From: Variovorax sp.
GTDB taxonomy: Bacteria > Pseudomonadota > Gammaproteobacteria > Burkholderiales > Burkholderiaceae_C
DNA length: 61,494 bases
Assembly: GCA_017744285.1 (NCBI GenBank)
Contig: JAGIBP010000019.1
Span: forward strand, 1 to 61,494
Direction of reading: 5' to 3'
The notes under the pieces are model-generated. The model made no database searches, was not told the origin of the DNA, and worked only from the letters and a program-made list of their open reading frames with translations. The position numbers were made by a program, and so were the translations under genes. This document shows, piece after piece, positions 31,797 to 41,412 of the stretch (the first letter of the stretch is position 1; each line of letters begins with the position of its first letter).

Positions 31797-32267
31797 CTAC
31801 AGCAGCGTGAAGAAGCGCATCACGACCTGCGCCGGATGCCGCATGCCCACGCCGACGAACAGGCGGTCGGCGATCCAGCCGAGCGCCTTCGACGAGGTCT
31901 CGAACCGGGGCTGGCAGCGGAAGTACACCTGCGACGGGTCGACCGGCTCGCCGCGCAGCAGCTTCGCCATCACCTCGGGCGGGGCGGCGCGCAGCGCGTG
32001 GTTCTGCACGTAGATCAGGTCGCCCGCGTCGGTTTCGAGGCCGTAGCGCGCGTCGAGCTCCGAGAGCGTGTCGCTCACGATGAGCTGGAAGTCGCTGCCG
32101 CCGGGCAGCACGCGCGCGGTCCAGCCGTGGCCGCGCGCCTGGCCGCCGAGGATCGGCACCACGCGGCGCATGCCGCGCGGGCCCTGGCTGAGCACCTGGG
32201 GCTGGGCGACCTCGACTTCGAGATCGGCGAAGTGGTCGAGTGAGGGCGGGGCGAGGGGGTCGAGCAT
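31797..32267 (-). CDS. DUF3237 domain protein
   Basis: A 156-residue soluble protein of the DUF3237 (UPF0311) family, with no known biochemical role. Family-like stretches are VLPGGSDFQLIVSDT, YGLETDAGDLIYVQNHALR and VYFRCQPRFET. ATG 32267 was chosen because GGAGG lies 7 bases upstream; an ATG two codons earlier overlaps the stop of the aldo/keto reductase gene. Tight coupling to that gene suggests a shared substrate. Confidence 0.82.
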   Translation of the reverse strand: MLDPLAPPSLDHFADLEVEVAQPQVLSQGPRGMRRVVPILGGQARGHGWTARVLPGGSDFQLIVSDTLSELDARYGLETDAGDLIYVQNHALRAAPPEVMAKLLRGEPVDPSQVYFRCQPRFETSSKALGWIADRLFVGVGMRHPAQVVMRFFTLL

Positions 32268-32269
32268 GT

Positions 32270-33226
32270 TCATGCCTCCGCGCTGGCCTGGTCGAGCATG
32301 GCGATGACCCCGGCGTCGAGCTCGAGCCGCGCCGCCGCGGCCAGTTCGTCGAGCTGCCCGATCGAGGTGGCGCTGGCGATCGGCGCCGTGATCGAGGGCC
32401 GCGCGATCTGCCATGCGATCGCGACCTGCCCCGGCGTGGCGCCGACCGCCTTCGCGGCCTGGTCGAGCGCGTCGAGGATGCGCAGGCCGCGCGGATTCAG
32501 GTACTTCTTGGTCGTGGTGGCGCCGCGTGCGCTCTTGGCCGCATCGGCCTCCGTGCGGTACTTGCCGGTGAGGAAGCCCGCCGCGAGCGCGTAGAAGTTG
32601 ATCACGCCGAGGCCGCGCGCGGTGCACAGCGGCTCCAGCTCCTTCTCGAACACGGCGCGGTCGTACAGGTTGTAGAGCGGCTGCAGGCTCTCGTAGCGCG
32701 GCAGGCCCAGCTGCTCGGCCACGTCGAGCGCCTCGGCCAGCCGCGGCGCGCTGAAGTTCGACGCGCCGATCGCGCGCACCTTGCCAGCCTTGATCAGGTC
32801 CGCGAACGCCTGCGCCGTCTCGGCCAGCGGCGTTTCGGCATCGTCGTCGTGCGACTGATAGAGGTCGATGTGGTCGCACTTCAGGCGCCGCAGCGAGGCG
32901 TCCACCGCCTCGCGGACGTACGCGGGCGAGAGGCCCGTCTTGCCCTCGCCCATCGGCTTGCCCACCTTGGTCGCGAGCACCACGCGGTTGCGCTTGCCGC
33001 TTTGCTGGAACCACTTGCCGATGATCGTCTCGGACTCGCCGCCGCTGTGGCCGGGGGCCCACCGCGAGTACACGTCGGCGGTGTCGATGAAGTTGAAGCC
33101 GGCGTCGAGCCAGGCATCGAGCAGGCGGAAGGACATGGCTTCGTCGACGGTCCAGCCGAAGACGTTGCCGCCAAAGGCGAGTGGGGACACTTGCAGGCCG
33201 GAGCGGCCGAGAGGGCGGAGTTGCAT
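32270..33226 (-). CDS. Aldo/keto reductase
   Basis: A 318-residue NADPH-dependent (beta/alpha)8 oxidoreductase. Catalytic residues are visible: Asp and Tyr in FIDTADVYS, and Lys in VVLATKVG. The usual His position in the fourth strand reads LYQSHD. It has the layout of the AKR11/12-like group that acts on aldehydes or sugars; the substrate is unknown. ATG 33226 has AAGGAA 6 bases upstream. It is followed immediately by the DUF3237 gene. Confidence 0.9.
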   Translation of the reverse strand: MQLRPLGRSGLQVSPLAFGGNVFGWTVDEAMSFRLLDAWLDAGFNFIDTADVYSRWAPGHSGGESETIIGKWFQQSGKRNRVVLATKVGKPMGEGKTGLSPAYVREAVDASLRRLKCDHIDLYQSHDDDAETPLAETAQAFADLIKAGKVRAIGASNFSAPRLAEALDVAEQLGLPRYESLQPLYNLYDRAVFEKELEPLCTARGLGVINFYALAAGFLTGKYRTEADAAKSARGATTTKKYLNPRGLRILDALDQAAKAVGATPGQVAIAWQIARPSITAPIASATSIGQLDELAAAARLELDAGVIAMLDQASAEA

Positions 33227-33255
33227 GGTTCGTTCCTTGGGTGGTCGATGGATGT

Positions 33256-33855
33256 TCACACGAAGCCGACGGCGCCGAGCAGGGCGCCCGTGCCGAGAAG
33301 CCACAGCAGATGAATCCGGGTGCGCCAGACGATGAGCGCCGAGATGCCGGTCAGCAGCCACAGGTGCCAGGCGGGCGCGGCCCCGGCCTGGTTGCCCAAG
33401 GCCAGCACCCAGCCCGTGGCGATCAGCAGGCCCACCACCACGGGAGCCATGCCTTGCTTGAAGGCGCGCACGCCGCGGCGGGTGCGGTTGCGGTGGCCCC
33501 ATCGCGTGGCGAAGTAGGTGAGCGTGGTGCTCGGCAGCATGATGCCGACCATCGTCACCGCGAGCCCGAACAGCCCCAGCAGCCAGGCGTGCGGGCCGGC
33601 GCCGATGCCGCCGCCCGCGTTGAGGCCGACGTTCCAGCCCATCAGGCCCACGAAAAGGACGTTGGGCCCGGGCGCCGCCTGCGCGATCGCGACCGAGGAG
33701 CTGAACTGCGCATCGCTCAACCATCCGTGCTGCGCCACGAGGTAGCGGTGCATGTCGGGCACGGTCGTGATCGCGCCGCTGATGGACAGCAGCGACAGCA
33801 TCAGGTACTGGGCAAGAAGCGCGAGCCAGTCGTGCCAGTGCATGGTGATGGTCAT
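33256..33855 (-). CDS. Chromate transporter, C-terminal-type half (ChrA family)
   Basis: A 199-residue membrane protein of the CHR family with about five or six hydrophobic segments. It carries the family signature AQAAPGPNVLFVGLMG. The start overlaps the stop of the upstream half by ATGA. The two genes together equal one classical two-domain ChrA, the split arrangement known as short-chain CHR pairs. Such pairs export chromate in some bacteria; the true substrate here is not shown. Confidence 0.87.
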   Translation of the reverse strand: MTITMHWHDWLALLAQYLMLSLLSISGAITTVPDMHRYLVAQHGWLSDAQFSSSVAIAQAAPGPNVLFVGLMGWNVGLNAGGGIGAGPHAWLLGLFGLAVTMVGIMLPSTTLTYFATRWGHRNRTRRGVRAFKQGMAPVVVGLLIATGWVLALGNQAGAAPAWHLWLLTGISALIVWRTRIHLLWLLGTGALLGAVGFV

Positions 33856-34439
33856 GCGTCCAGCTTCCACCAGGTCCAGGCGCAGGCCGCGCCGCCCAAG
33901 ACGATCAACACCCAGCCGAGCGGAATGCGCGCCAGCGCGATGGCGGCGAACACCAGGGCGATGAAGGCCAGGCAGGCGACGAAGCCGAGCGGATGCCGGC
34001 GCAGCGCCGGGATCAGCTTGATGCCGGTGGCCGCGATCAGGCCGCCGGCCACCGCGCCCATGCCGCGCAGCGCGCCGGCCACCTGCGGGTTGCCGGCGAA
34101 CTGCGCGTAGAGCACCGCCAGCACGAGGATCACGCCAAGTGGCACCGTCAGCATGCCGGCCACCGCCACGACGGCGCCGCGAAGTCCGAAGTAGCGGTCG
34201 CCGATCATGAGCGACAGGTTGATCACGTTCGGCCCCGGCAGCACCTGCGCGACGGCCCAGTCCTCGAGGAACTCGTCGGGCGTGAGCCAGCGCTTCTTCT
34301 CGACCACCTCGCGCTGCACGACGGCCAGCACCCCGCCGAAGCCCTGCAGCGCCAGCCAGGTGAAGGAAAGGAACAGGTCGCGCAACGACTGGGGGCGCGG
34401 CCGGTCGCTCGCCGGTTCCGCAAAGTGGGGCTGGTGCAT
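33852..34439 (-). CDS. Chromate transporter, N-terminal-type half (ChrA family)
   Basis: A 195-residue membrane protein, partner of the next gene. It has the CHR motifs FLSFTWLALQGFGG and VAQVLPGPNVINLSLMIG, followed by several membrane segments. The ATG lies 8 bases after a -10-like CATAAT on the minus strand and has no ribosome-binding site, so the leader would be almost absent. It is divergent from the BrkB-type gene across 63 bases. Confidence 0.87.
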   Translation of the reverse strand: MHQPHFAEPASDRPRPQSLRDLFLSFTWLALQGFGGVLAVVQREVVEKKRWLTPDEFLEDWAVAQVLPGPNVINLSLMIGDRYFGLRGAVVAVAGMLTVPLGVILVLAVLYAQFAGNPQVAGALRGMGAVAGGLIAATGIKLIPALRRHPLGFVACLAFIALVFAAIALARIPLGWVLIVLGGAACAWTWWKLDA

Positions 34440-34467
34440 CGCCGGCGATTATGGCGGCGAGTCGTGT

Positions 34468-34496
34468 TTCACGCCGCCGGGAAACGCTGCGACACT
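34468..34496 (+). promoter_or_regulatory. Candidate promoter for the BrkB-type gene
   Basis: TTCACG (34468-34473) and GACACT (34491-34496) are separated by 17 bases. The -10 ends 6 bases before the ATG at 34503, which would give a leaderless or nearly leaderless mRNA. No ribosome-binding site is visible. Confidence 0.4.
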
Positions 34497-34502
34497 GCGC
34501 TC

Positions 34503-35426
34503 ATGAAAGTCCTGCGCGCGCTTCTCGACCTCTGCAACCAGTCCTTCTCATCGTGGCGCGCCGACTACGCGCCCAGCATGGGGGCCGCGCTCGCCTACTA
34601 CACGGTGTTCTCGCTCGCGCCGCTGATCCTGATCGTGATCTCGGTGGTGGGCCTGGTGTTCGGCCGCGACGAGGCGCGCGGGGAGATCATGGAGCAGATC
34701 TCGGGCCTCATGGGCGCCGATGGCGCGCGCGCGGTGCAGGTCATGCTCGAACACCTCAACAAGCCGGCCCAGGGCATCATCGCCACGCTCGCCGGCCTCG
34801 TGCTGCTGGTGATCGGCGCGACCACGGTCTTCGGCGAACTGCAGGACGCCTTCGACCGCATCTGGCGGGCGCCGGCCCGCGCGCAAAGCAACGGCCTGCT
34901 CGACCTGGTGCGCGTGCGGCTGCTGTCGTTCAGCATGATCATGGGCATCGGCTTCCTGCTGATCGTCTCGCTCATCATCAACGCGGCGCTCGCGGCGCTC
35001 GGCGAATGGTGGGCGCCGTATTTCGGGGGCTGGGCCCGGGTGGCCCAGCACGTCAACTCGGGCTTCGGCTTCGCGACGGTGATGGTCGGTTTCGCGATGA
35101 TCTTCAAATTCATGCCGCGGGTGAGCGTGCAGTGGCGCGACGTGTGGATCGGCGCGCTCGTCACGGCGGTGCTCTTCACCATCGGCAAGTACCTGATCGG
35201 CCTGTACATCGGCAAGACCGGCATCGCCTCGGGCTACGGCGCCGCGGGCTCGCTGGTGGTGGTGCTGGTGTGGGTCTACTACTCGGCGCAGATCTTCCTG
35301 CTCGGCGTAGAGTTCACCTGGGTCTACGCGCACGAATACGGCTCGCTCAGGGGGCGCGTGCGGCCGGGGGCCCGCGCCTCGCCGATGCGCCCGGATGCCG
35401 TGCACGACGAGTCGCGCTCAGCCTGA
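34503..35426 (+). CDS. YihY/BrkB family inner-membrane protein
   Basis: A 307-residue integral membrane protein with about six membrane helices, of the YihY (formerly RNase BN/BrkB) family. Its function is unproven; the ribonuclease label is known to be wrong. Typical stretches are MGAALAYYTVFSLAPL, FGELQDAFDRIWRAP and SGYGAAGSLVVVLVWVYYSAQIFLLG. A basic, Arg-rich cytoplasmic tail ends the protein. Its 3' end overlaps the convergent DUF924 gene by 9 bases. Confidence 0.9.
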   Translation: MKVLRALLDLCNQSFSSWRADYAPSMGAALAYYTVFSLAPLILIVISVVGLVFGRDEARGEIMEQISGLMGADGARAVQVMLEHLNKPAQGIIATLAGLVLLVIGATTVFGELQDAFDRIWRAPARAQSNGLLDLVRVRLLSFSMIMGIGFLLIVSLIINAALAALGEWWAPYFGGWARVAQHVNSGFGFATVMVGFAMIFKFMPRVSVQWRDVWIGALVTAVLFTIGKYLIGLYIGKTGIASGYGAAGSLVVVLVWVYYSAQIFLLGVEFTWVYAHEYGSLRGRVRPGARASPMRPDAVHDESRSA

Positions 35427-35963
35427 GAAACCGCCTTCGTCGAGAAACTGGCGTTCCTCGGGCGTGGTGCTGCGTCCGAGCGTGGGGTTGCGATGCGGAA
35501 AGCGGCCGAAGCGCGCCACGATGTCGCGGTGCAGCACCGCGAAGCGCTGCGTGTCGGCGTCGAGCTCGGCGTTGAGCGCGACCGAGCGCTCCTGGTCGGC
35601 CAGCGATTCCGAATGCATGAAGGGCAGATAGAAGAAGGGCCGCAGCGAAGGCGCCACCTGGCGGTCGAAGCCGGCGTCGATCGCGCCCGAGGCGATGGCC
35701 CGCGCCTTGCCGTCGGTGGCGAACATGTGGCCGCTGCCGCGCCACGCATTGCGCGGGAACTGGTCGAGCAGGATGAGCAGGGCGAGCGCGCCTTCGGCAT
35801 CGGCGGCCCAGCCGTCGAGGGCGCCGGTCGCGGCGGCATGGTGGACCGCCTCGAAGCGGGACGTGAATTCGGCGTCGAAGGCGTCGTCCTTGGCGAACCA
35901 GCGCTGCGGGCCCGCTTCGTGCCAGAAGCGGACGATGTCGGGGGCACGGGGGAGGGTGTTCAT
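35418..35963 (-). CDS. DUF924 family protein
   Basis: A 181-residue soluble helical protein of the DUF924 family. It has the conserved LILLDQFPRN, FFYLPFMHSE, and RFGRFPHRN followed by LGR and TPEE near the end. Structures in this family resemble TPR-like folds, but no activity is established. ATG 35963 was chosen to begin near the conserved DIVRFWHEAGP. It ends inside the 3' end of the convergent YihY gene and is divergent from the CHRD gene. Confidence 0.88.
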   Translation of the reverse strand: MNTLPRAPDIVRFWHEAGPQRWFAKDDAFDAEFTSRFEAVHHAAATGALDGWAADAEGALALLILLDQFPRNAWRGSGHMFATDGKARAIASGAIDAGFDRQVAPSLRPFFYLPFMHSESLADQERSVALNAELDADTQRFAVLHRDIVARFGRFPHRNPTLGRSTTPEERQFLDEGGFSG

Positions 35964-36068
35964 GGGGCCGGGATCATGCCATCGCTGCATGGAATTCGAG
36001 TCGATGGCCGACAGCGCGCGGCGGGGATGCTTCCTATGCTGACCCTTCAACAACCAAGGAGTTCGCAC

Positions 36069-36521
36069 ATGACGACACGCTATGGCTTTCCCCTTCGCAT
36101 GGCTGTCGCGGCCGGCATCGCAACCGCGGCGCTCGTGGGCTGCGGGATGATGTCCAGGTCCAACACGGCCGCCTTCAGCGGCGCCATGAATGCGGCCAGC
36201 GAGGTGCCCCCCAACATGACGCGCGGCAGCGGCATGGCCGAGGCATGGCTGAACAAGGACACCAACGTGCTCAAGTACAAGATCACGTACGAAGGCCTGA
36301 GCGGACCGGCGACTGCCGCGCACTTCCACGGGCCGGCTGCCGCGGGCGCCAACGCCGGCGTGGTGGTGCCCTTCGCGAACCCCGCGAGCCCCATCGAGGG
36401 CACGGCGACGCTCACGCCCGCGCAGGCTGCCGACCTGATGGCCGGACGTTGGTACGCCAACGTGCACACCGCCGCGAATCCGGGCGGCGAGATCCGCGGC
36501 CAGATGCTGCCGAAGATGTAG
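36069..36521 (+). CDS. CHRD domain lipoprotein
   Basis: A 150-residue predicted lipoprotein: the signal peptide ends in ALVGC with Cys25. The rest is a CHRD domain (about residues 35-148) with the hallmarks GAMNAASEVPP, AAHFHGPA and YANVHTAANPGGEIRGQ. CHRD domains occur in chordin and in bacterial surface proteins, with no defined function. AAGGAG lies 9 bases before the ATG. The next gene starts 47 bases later. Confidence 0.9.
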   Translation: MTTRYGFPLRMAVAAGIATAALVGCGMMSRSNTAAFSGAMNAASEVPPNMTRGSGMAEAWLNKDTNVLKYKITYEGLSGPATAAHFHGPAAAGANAGVVVPFANPASPIEGTATLTPAQAADLMAGRWYANVHTAANPGGEIRGQMLPKM

Positions 36522-36568
36522 CGCGCTTGCGCCGCGGGGGCGGCGCCGGTCTGGTGTCCAATGGCGCC

Positions 36569-37786
36569 ATGGCCACGCAGAAAAAGTCCGCCTCCCGCGC
36601 ATCCGCCTCCGCCCGTCCGGGTTCCAGCTTCGATTTCGCGACCGTCAAGAAGGCCCTGGTCCTGCAGGGCGGCGGCGCGCTGGGCGCCTACCAGGCCGGC
36701 GTCTACGCAGGCGTGTTCGAGCGGCACAAGGGCCTCGACTGGGTCGCCGGCGTGTCGATCGGCGCCATCAACGCCGCGCTGATCGCCGGCAACGCGCCCG
36801 AGATGCGCGTGCAGCGGCTGCGCGAGTTCTGGAATCTCGTCTCCTCGGGCCCGGCGCAGCGCGTGCCGGCATGGTGGGGCCTGGACCGGGCCTCGTTCAA
36901 CCAGTGGAGCGCCAGCTCGACCGCGCTGTTCGGCGTGCCGGGCTTCTTCGAACCGCGCTGCGCGCCCTCGCTGCTCCTGGGCGGCGCGGCGCCGGCGCTG
37001 AGCTACTACGACGCCGCGCCGCTCAAGGCGACGCTGGAGCGGCTGGTCGATTTCGACCGCATCAACCACGACGGCGTGCGCTTCAGCGTCGGCGCCGTGA
37101 ACGTGCGCACCGGCAACTCCGTCTACTTCGACAACCGCGTGCAGCGCATCGGGCCGGAGCACGTCATGGCCAGCGGCGCGCTGCCGCCGGGCTTCGCGCC
37201 GGTGCACATCGACGGCGAGGACTACTGGGACGGCGGCATCGTCTCCAACACGCCGCTGCAGTACGTGCTCGACTCGCACCCGCGCAGCGAGCCGCTGATG
37301 GTGCTGCAGGTGGACCTCTTCAGCGCCCGCGGCGCGATGCCGCGCACGCTGGGCGAGACGATGGAGCGGCAGAAGGACATCTCCTACTCGAGCCGCACCC
37401 GCATGAACACCGACGCCATGGCGTCCAGCATGAACCTGCAGCAGGCGCTGGCGGATCTGCTCGGCAAGCTGCCTGCGGGCCTGCGCGACGATCCGAGCGT
37501 GGCCTCGTTGTGCGCCGCGCTCTCGCACAAGCCCATCGAGATCGTGCACCTCATCTACCGCGACAAGCCCTACGAACTCGAATCCAAGGACTACGAGTTT
37601 TCGCGCGCCTCGGTCGACGAGCACTGGGACGCGGGCCTGCGCGACATCCGCAACACGCTCGATCACCCGGAATGGCTCACCAGCGCCTCGCAGATGAACG
37701 GCGTGACCACCTTCGACCTGACCGAGCCGAACGCGCACCGCGTGCGCCATCCGATGAAGCTGCCGCAGATCCCGGCCGGTGAATGA
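36569..37786 (+). CDS. Patatin-like phospholipase with DUF3734
   Basis: A 405-residue lipid acyl hydrolase. The oxyanion loop is QGGGALGAY (about residues 33-41), the nucleophile Ser63 lies in GVSIG, and the catalytic Asp is near 221 in DGGIVSN. The C-terminal third matches DUF3734, a pairing common in Burkholderiales. No signal peptide is visible. There is no ribosome-binding site; TCCAAT ends exactly 6 bases before the ATG. The substrate is unknown. Confidence 0.9.
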   Translation: MATQKKSASRASASARPGSSFDFATVKKALVLQGGGALGAYQAGVYAGVFERHKGLDWVAGVSIGAINAALIAGNAPEMRVQRLREFWNLVSSGPAQRVPAWWGLDRASFNQWSASSTALFGVPGFFEPRCAPSLLLGGAAPALSYYDAAPLKATLERLVDFDRINHDGVRFSVGAVNVRTGNSVYFDNRVQRIGPEHVMASGALPPGFAPVHIDGEDYWDGGIVSNTPLQYVLDSHPRSEPLMVLQVDLFSARGAMPRTLGETMERQKDISYSSRTRMNTDAMASSMNLQQALADLLGKLPAGLRDDPSVASLCAALSHKPIEIVHLIYRDKPYELESKDYEFSRASVDEHWDAGLRDIRNTLDHPEWLTSASQMNGVTTFDLTEPNAHRVRHPMKLPQIPAGE

Positions 37787-37799
37787 GCGGGTGCCATTC

Positions 37800-38726
37800 A
37801 TGGAGCTGAGGCAACTGCGCTACTTCGTCAAGGTCTGCGAGCTTCACAGCATGGGGCGCGCCGCGCTCGAACTCGGCCTGGCGACCTCCGCGCTGAGCCA
37901 GCAGATCAGCCGGCTCGAAGGTGAACTCTCGACCCGCCTGCTGAACCGCAGCTCGACCGGCGTCGCGCCGACCGATGCGGGCCTGGCCTTCCTGCAGCAG
38001 GCCCATCTCATCCTGCGCCACGCCGACGAGGCGGTGCGCGCCGCGCAGCAGGCGCGCCTGTCGGGCCATGTGAGCATCGGGCTGCCGCCCACCACCGCCT
38101 CCGTGCTCGGCATGCCGCTGATGCAGGCGATGGCCAAGCGCTATCCGGACGTGCGGCTGCACCTGGTCGAGGCGCTCTCGGGCCATCTGGCGGCGATGCT
38201 CAACGCGCGCCAGCTCGACCTGGCCGTGCAGTTCCACACCGACACCGCGCGGCGCTGGAGCGTGCTGCCGCTGCTCGACGAGAAGCTGTTCGTCATCGGC
38301 CGTGCCGGACTGCCCGGCCTGCCGACGGGGCGGCAGGTGCGGCTGGCGCAGCTGGGCGCCTTGCCGCTGATCATGCCCAGCGCCACGCACGGCCTGCGCT
38401 CGACGCTGGAAGCCGCCTTCGCACGGGCGCGGGTGCGGCCGCGCGTGGTGGCCGAGATCGACGGCCTCGGGCTGCTGATGGACGCGGTGCGCGCCGGCCA
38501 CGGCGCCACCATCCAGCCCGGCGCGGCCACCGCGCGCCCGGCCCACGCGGAACTCGTGCAGGTGCGCATCGCGGATGCCCAGGTGGGCCGCCGCAACGTG
38601 CTCGCGAGCCTGTCGGACGACGAACTCTCGCCGGCCGCGCTGGCCACGCGCGTGGTGATCGCCGAAGTCGCGCGCGAGCTGGTGCGCGAAGGCCGCTGGG
38701 CCGGGGCGACCCTTCACGAAAACTGA
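37800..38726 (+). CDS. tcuR: LysR-type regulator, probably of the tcu genes
   Basis: A 308-residue LysR-family activator. The winged-helix DNA-binding domain covers residues 1-60 (MELRQLRYFVKV, then TSALSQQISRLEGEL) and is followed by a periplasmic-binding-protein-like effector domain. It lies 77 bases upstream of tcuA on the same strand, so control of the tricarballylate genes is likely. A GTG 7 codons earlier is possible but less typical. The tcuR name is from context. Confidence 0.85.
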   Translation: MELRQLRYFVKVCELHSMGRAALELGLATSALSQQISRLEGELSTRLLNRSSTGVAPTDAGLAFLQQAHLILRHADEAVRAAQQARLSGHVSIGLPPTTASVLGMPLMQAMAKRYPDVRLHLVEALSGHLAAMLNARQLDLAVQFHTDTARRWSVLPLLDEKLFVIGRAGLPGLPTGRQVRLAQLGALPLIMPSATHGLRSTLEAAFARARVRPRVVAEIDGLGLLMDAVRAGHGATIQPGAATARPAHAELVQVRIADAQVGRRNVLASLSDDELSPAALATRVVIAEVARELVREGRWAGATLHEN

Positions 38727-38739
38727 AGACCCCTTGCCT

Positions 38740-38757
38740 CGGGCGTTCTTTCGCCCG
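38740..38757 (+). terminator. Hairpin between the LysR gene and tcuA
   Basis: CGGGCG and CGCCCG form a 6-bp stem around TTCTTT, 14 bases after the LysR stop. There is no T run, so it may be a weak terminator or part of the control region. A -10-like TACAGT (38772-38777) follows before tcuA. Confidence 0.35.
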
Positions 38758-38803
38758 GCGCGCCGCCTGCCTACAGTGGTGCTCCTCACGAGGAGACAAC
38801 TGA

Positions 38804-40219
38804 ATGATCGATGTCCTGGTCGTCGGCGGCGGCAACGCGGCGCTGTGCGCGGCCCTGATGGCGCGCGAGGCCGGTGCCAGCGTCCTGCTGGTCGAAGCCT
38901 CGCCGCGCGAGTGGCGCGGCGGCAATTCCCAGCACACCCGCAACCTGCGCTGCATGCACGACGCGCCGCAGGACGTGCTGGTCGACGCCTATCCCGAGGA
39001 AGAGTACTGGCAGGACCTGCTCAAGGTGACCGGTGGCCTGACCGACGAGCACCTGGCCCGCATCGCGATCCGCGCCTCGTCCTCCTGCCGCGACTGGATG
39101 CGCAGCCATGGCGTGCACTTCCAGCCGCCGCTGTCGGGCGCGCTGCACGTGGCGCGCACCAATGCCTTCTTCATGGGCGGCGGCAAGGCGCTCGTCAATG
39201 CGTACTTCCGCAGCGCCGAGAAGCTCGGCGTGCAGATCCGCTATGACACGCCCATCGTTTCGGTCGAGCTCGACGGCGACCGCTTCGTCGCGGCGATCAC
39301 GGCGCGCGGCGAGCGCATCGAGGCGCGCAGCTGCGTGCTCGCCGCCGGCGGCTTCGAGTCGAACCGCGAATGGCTGAGCGAAGCCTGGGGCGTCAACGAG
39401 CGCGGCGAGCGGCCCGCCGAGAACTTCCTGATCCGTGGCACGCGCTTCAACGAAGGCGTGCTGCTCAAGGCCATGATCGAGGCCGGCGCCGACTCGATCG
39501 GCGATCCGACGCAGGCGCACATGGTCGCGATCGACGCCCGCGCGCCGCTCTATGACGGCGGCATCTGCACCCGCATCGACTGCGTGTCGCTCGGCGTGGT
39601 GGTCAACCGCGAAGCCAAGCGCTTCTACGACGAGGGCGAGGACTTCTGGCCCAAGCGCTACGCGATCTGGGGCCGCCTGGTGGCGCAGCAGCCGGGGCAG
39701 ATCGCCTATTCGATCATCGACCGCAAGGCCATCGGCCGCTTCATGCCGCCGGTGTTCCCGGGTACGGTGGCCGACAGCCTGCCCGAGCTTGCGCGCAAGC
39801 TGGGCCTACCCGAAGCGGACTTCGTGGCGACCCTCGACGCCTACAACGCGGCGTGCCGCGTCGGCACCTTCGACCACACCGCGCTCGACGATTGCCACAC
39901 CGAGGGCCTCGCCCCCGCGAAGACGCACTGGGCGCGCCCCATCGACATGGCGCCGTTCTATGCCTACCCCGTGCGACCCGGCATCACCTTCACCTACCTC
40001 GGCCTGCGGGTGAACGACAAGTCGGCGGTGCACTTCGGCGGCCGCCCGAGCCCGAACCTCTTCGTCGCGGGCGAAATGATGGCCGGCAACGTGCTCGGCA
40101 AGGGCTACACGGCGGGCGTCGGCATGAGCATCGGCACGGCCTTCGGCCGCATCGCCGGCACCGAGGCCGCGAAGGCCGCCAAGGAAGCACACAAGGAGAC
40201 CCGGCATGCGATCGCTTGA
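38804..40219 (+). CDS. tcuA: Tricarballylate dehydrogenase TcuA (FAD-dependent)
   Basis: A 471-residue flavoprotein of the fumarate reductase/succinate dehydrogenase type. In Salmonella TcuA oxidises tricarballylate to cis-aconitate and TcuB reoxidises it. The FAD motif VVGGGNAAL is at the N terminus, and the family run [11 protein letters not shown] follows near residue 40. The C-terminal FAD region is [25 protein letters not shown] lies 8 bases before the ATG. It overlaps tcuB by 14 bases. Confidence 0.92.
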   Translation: MIDVLVVGGGNAALCAALMAREAGASVLLVEASPREWRGGNSQHTRNLRCMHDAPQDVLVDAYPEEEYWQDLLKVTGGLTDEHLARIAIRASSSCRDWMRSHGVHFQPPLSGALHVARTNAFFMGGGKALVNAYFRSAEKLGVQIRYDTPIVSVELDGDRFVAAITARGERIEARSCVLAAGGFESNREWLSEAWGVNERGERPAENFLIRGTRFNEGVLLKAMIEAGADSIGDPTQAHMVAIDARAPLYDGGICTRIDCVSLGVVVNREAKRFYDEGEDFWPKRYAIWGRLVAQQPGQIAYSIIDRKAIGRFMPPVFPGTVADSLPELARKLGLPEADFVATLDAYNAACRVGTFDHTALDDCHTEGLAPAKTHWARPIDMAPFYAYPVRPGITFTYLGLRVNDKSAVHFGGRPSPNLFVAGEMMAGNVLGKGYTAGVGMSIGTAFGRIAGTEAAKAAKEAHKETRHAIA

Positions 40220-41390
40220 TGCCCTGACGCGCGAAGCCGCGTCGCTCGCCAGCGGCGGCCGCGCCGTGATCCCGATCCTCGGCGAGCGCGAGGCCGAGGT
40301 CGGCCGCCAGATGCAGATCTGCAATGCCTGCCGCTACTGCGAAGGCTTCTGCGCGGTCTTCCCCGCGATGACGCGGCGGCTGGAGTTCGGCCGCGCCGAC
40401 ATCCACTTCCTGGCCAACCTCTGCCACAACTGCGGCGCCTGCCTGCACGCCTGCCAGTACGCGCCGCCGCACGAGTTCGCGGTGAACGTGCCGCGCGCCA
40501 TGGCCGAGGTGCGCGGCCAGACCTACGCCGACTACGCCTGGCCGCCGGCGCTGGGCCGGCTCTACCAGCGCAACGGCCTGACGCTGTCGCTCGCGCTGGC
40601 CGCGGGGCTGGCGCTGTTCCTCGCGATGGCGGTGGCGCTGAACGGCACGCTGTGGGGCGGGGCGCTGGAGGGCAACTTCTACCAGCTCTTCCCGCACAAC
40701 CTGCTGGTCGGCCTGTTCGCGCCGGTGTTCCTGTTCGTGGTGTTCGCGCTCGGCATGGGCGTTTCGCGCTTCTGGCGCGAGCTCAAGCCCGCGACCGGCG
40801 GTGCGCCGCTGAACGCGCCGGCCGCGGCCGAAGCGGCGGATGCGGTGTTGCGGCTCAAGTACCTCGACGGCGGCCACGGCGAGGGCTGCCACGACGAGGA
40901 CGACGCCTACACGCTGCGGCGCCGGCGCTTCCATCACTTCACCTTCTATGGCTTCCTGCTGTGCTTCGCGGCCACCTGCGTGGCCACGGTCTATCACTAT
41001 GCCTTCGGCTGGCACGCGCCGTATGCGCTGCCGAGCCTGCCCAAGCTGCTGGGCGTGGCAGGGGGCGTGAGCCTGATGATCGGCACGGCGGGCCTGTGGC
41101 GGCTCCATCGCCATCGCGCGCCGCTGCACGGCGACGCCGCGCAGAAGCCGATGGACCTGGGCTTCATCGCCTTGCTGTTCCTCACCAGCGCGAGCGGCCT
41201 GGCCCTGTGGCTGGGGCGCGCAACGCCGGCGCTCGCGCTGCTGCTGTGCCTGCACCTCGGCGCGGTGATGGCGCTCTTCGCCACCTTGCCCTACGGCAAG
41301 TTCGCCCACGGCATCTTCCGCACCGCCGCGCTGCTGCGCCATGCCATCGAAAAACGGCTGCCGAACCCGGTCGGGCTCGGGGCCGACTGA
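40206..41390 (+). CDS. tcuB: Fe-S membrane protein TcuB
   Basis: A 394-residue inner-membrane electron carrier that reoxidises TcuA and passes electrons to quinone. Two Fe-S motifs are visible, [11 protein letters not shown] near residue 39 and [11 protein letters not shown] near residue 75. After residue 120 about six membrane helices follow, with His residues that could bind heme. The start lies inside tcuA, so translation is coupled. It is also called citrate utilization protein B. Confidence 0.92.
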   Translation: MRSLDALTREAASLASGGRAVIPILGEREAEVGRQMQICNACRYCEGFCAVFPAMTRRLEFGRADIHFLANLCHNCGACLHACQYAPPHEFAVNVPRAMAEVRGQTYADYAWPPALGRLYQRNGLTLSLALAAGLALFLAMAVALNGTLWGGALEGNFYQLFPHNLLVGLFAPVFLFVVFALGMGVSRFWRELKPATGGAPLNAPAAAEAADAVLRLKYLDGGHGEGCHDEDDAYTLRRRRFHHFTFYGFLLCFAATCVATVYHYAFGWHAPYALPSLPKLLGVAGGVSLMIGTAGLWRLHRHRAPLHGDAAQKPMDLGFIALLFLTSASGLALWLGRATPALALLLCLHLGAVMALFATLPYGKFAHGIFRTAALLRHAIEKRLPNPVGLGAD

Positions 41391-41412
41391 ATCACTACCG
41401 CAGGAGGACACG

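Noticed and set aside
34503..35426. YihY-family gene as ribonuclease BN
   Set aside because: That label came from an old mis-assignment; the protein is an integral membrane protein without nuclease motifs.
40206..41390. Reading TcuB as a stand-alone citrate transporter
   Set aside because: The two Fe-S motifs and overlap with tcuA fit an electron carrier; the older citrate-utilization name does not mean transport.
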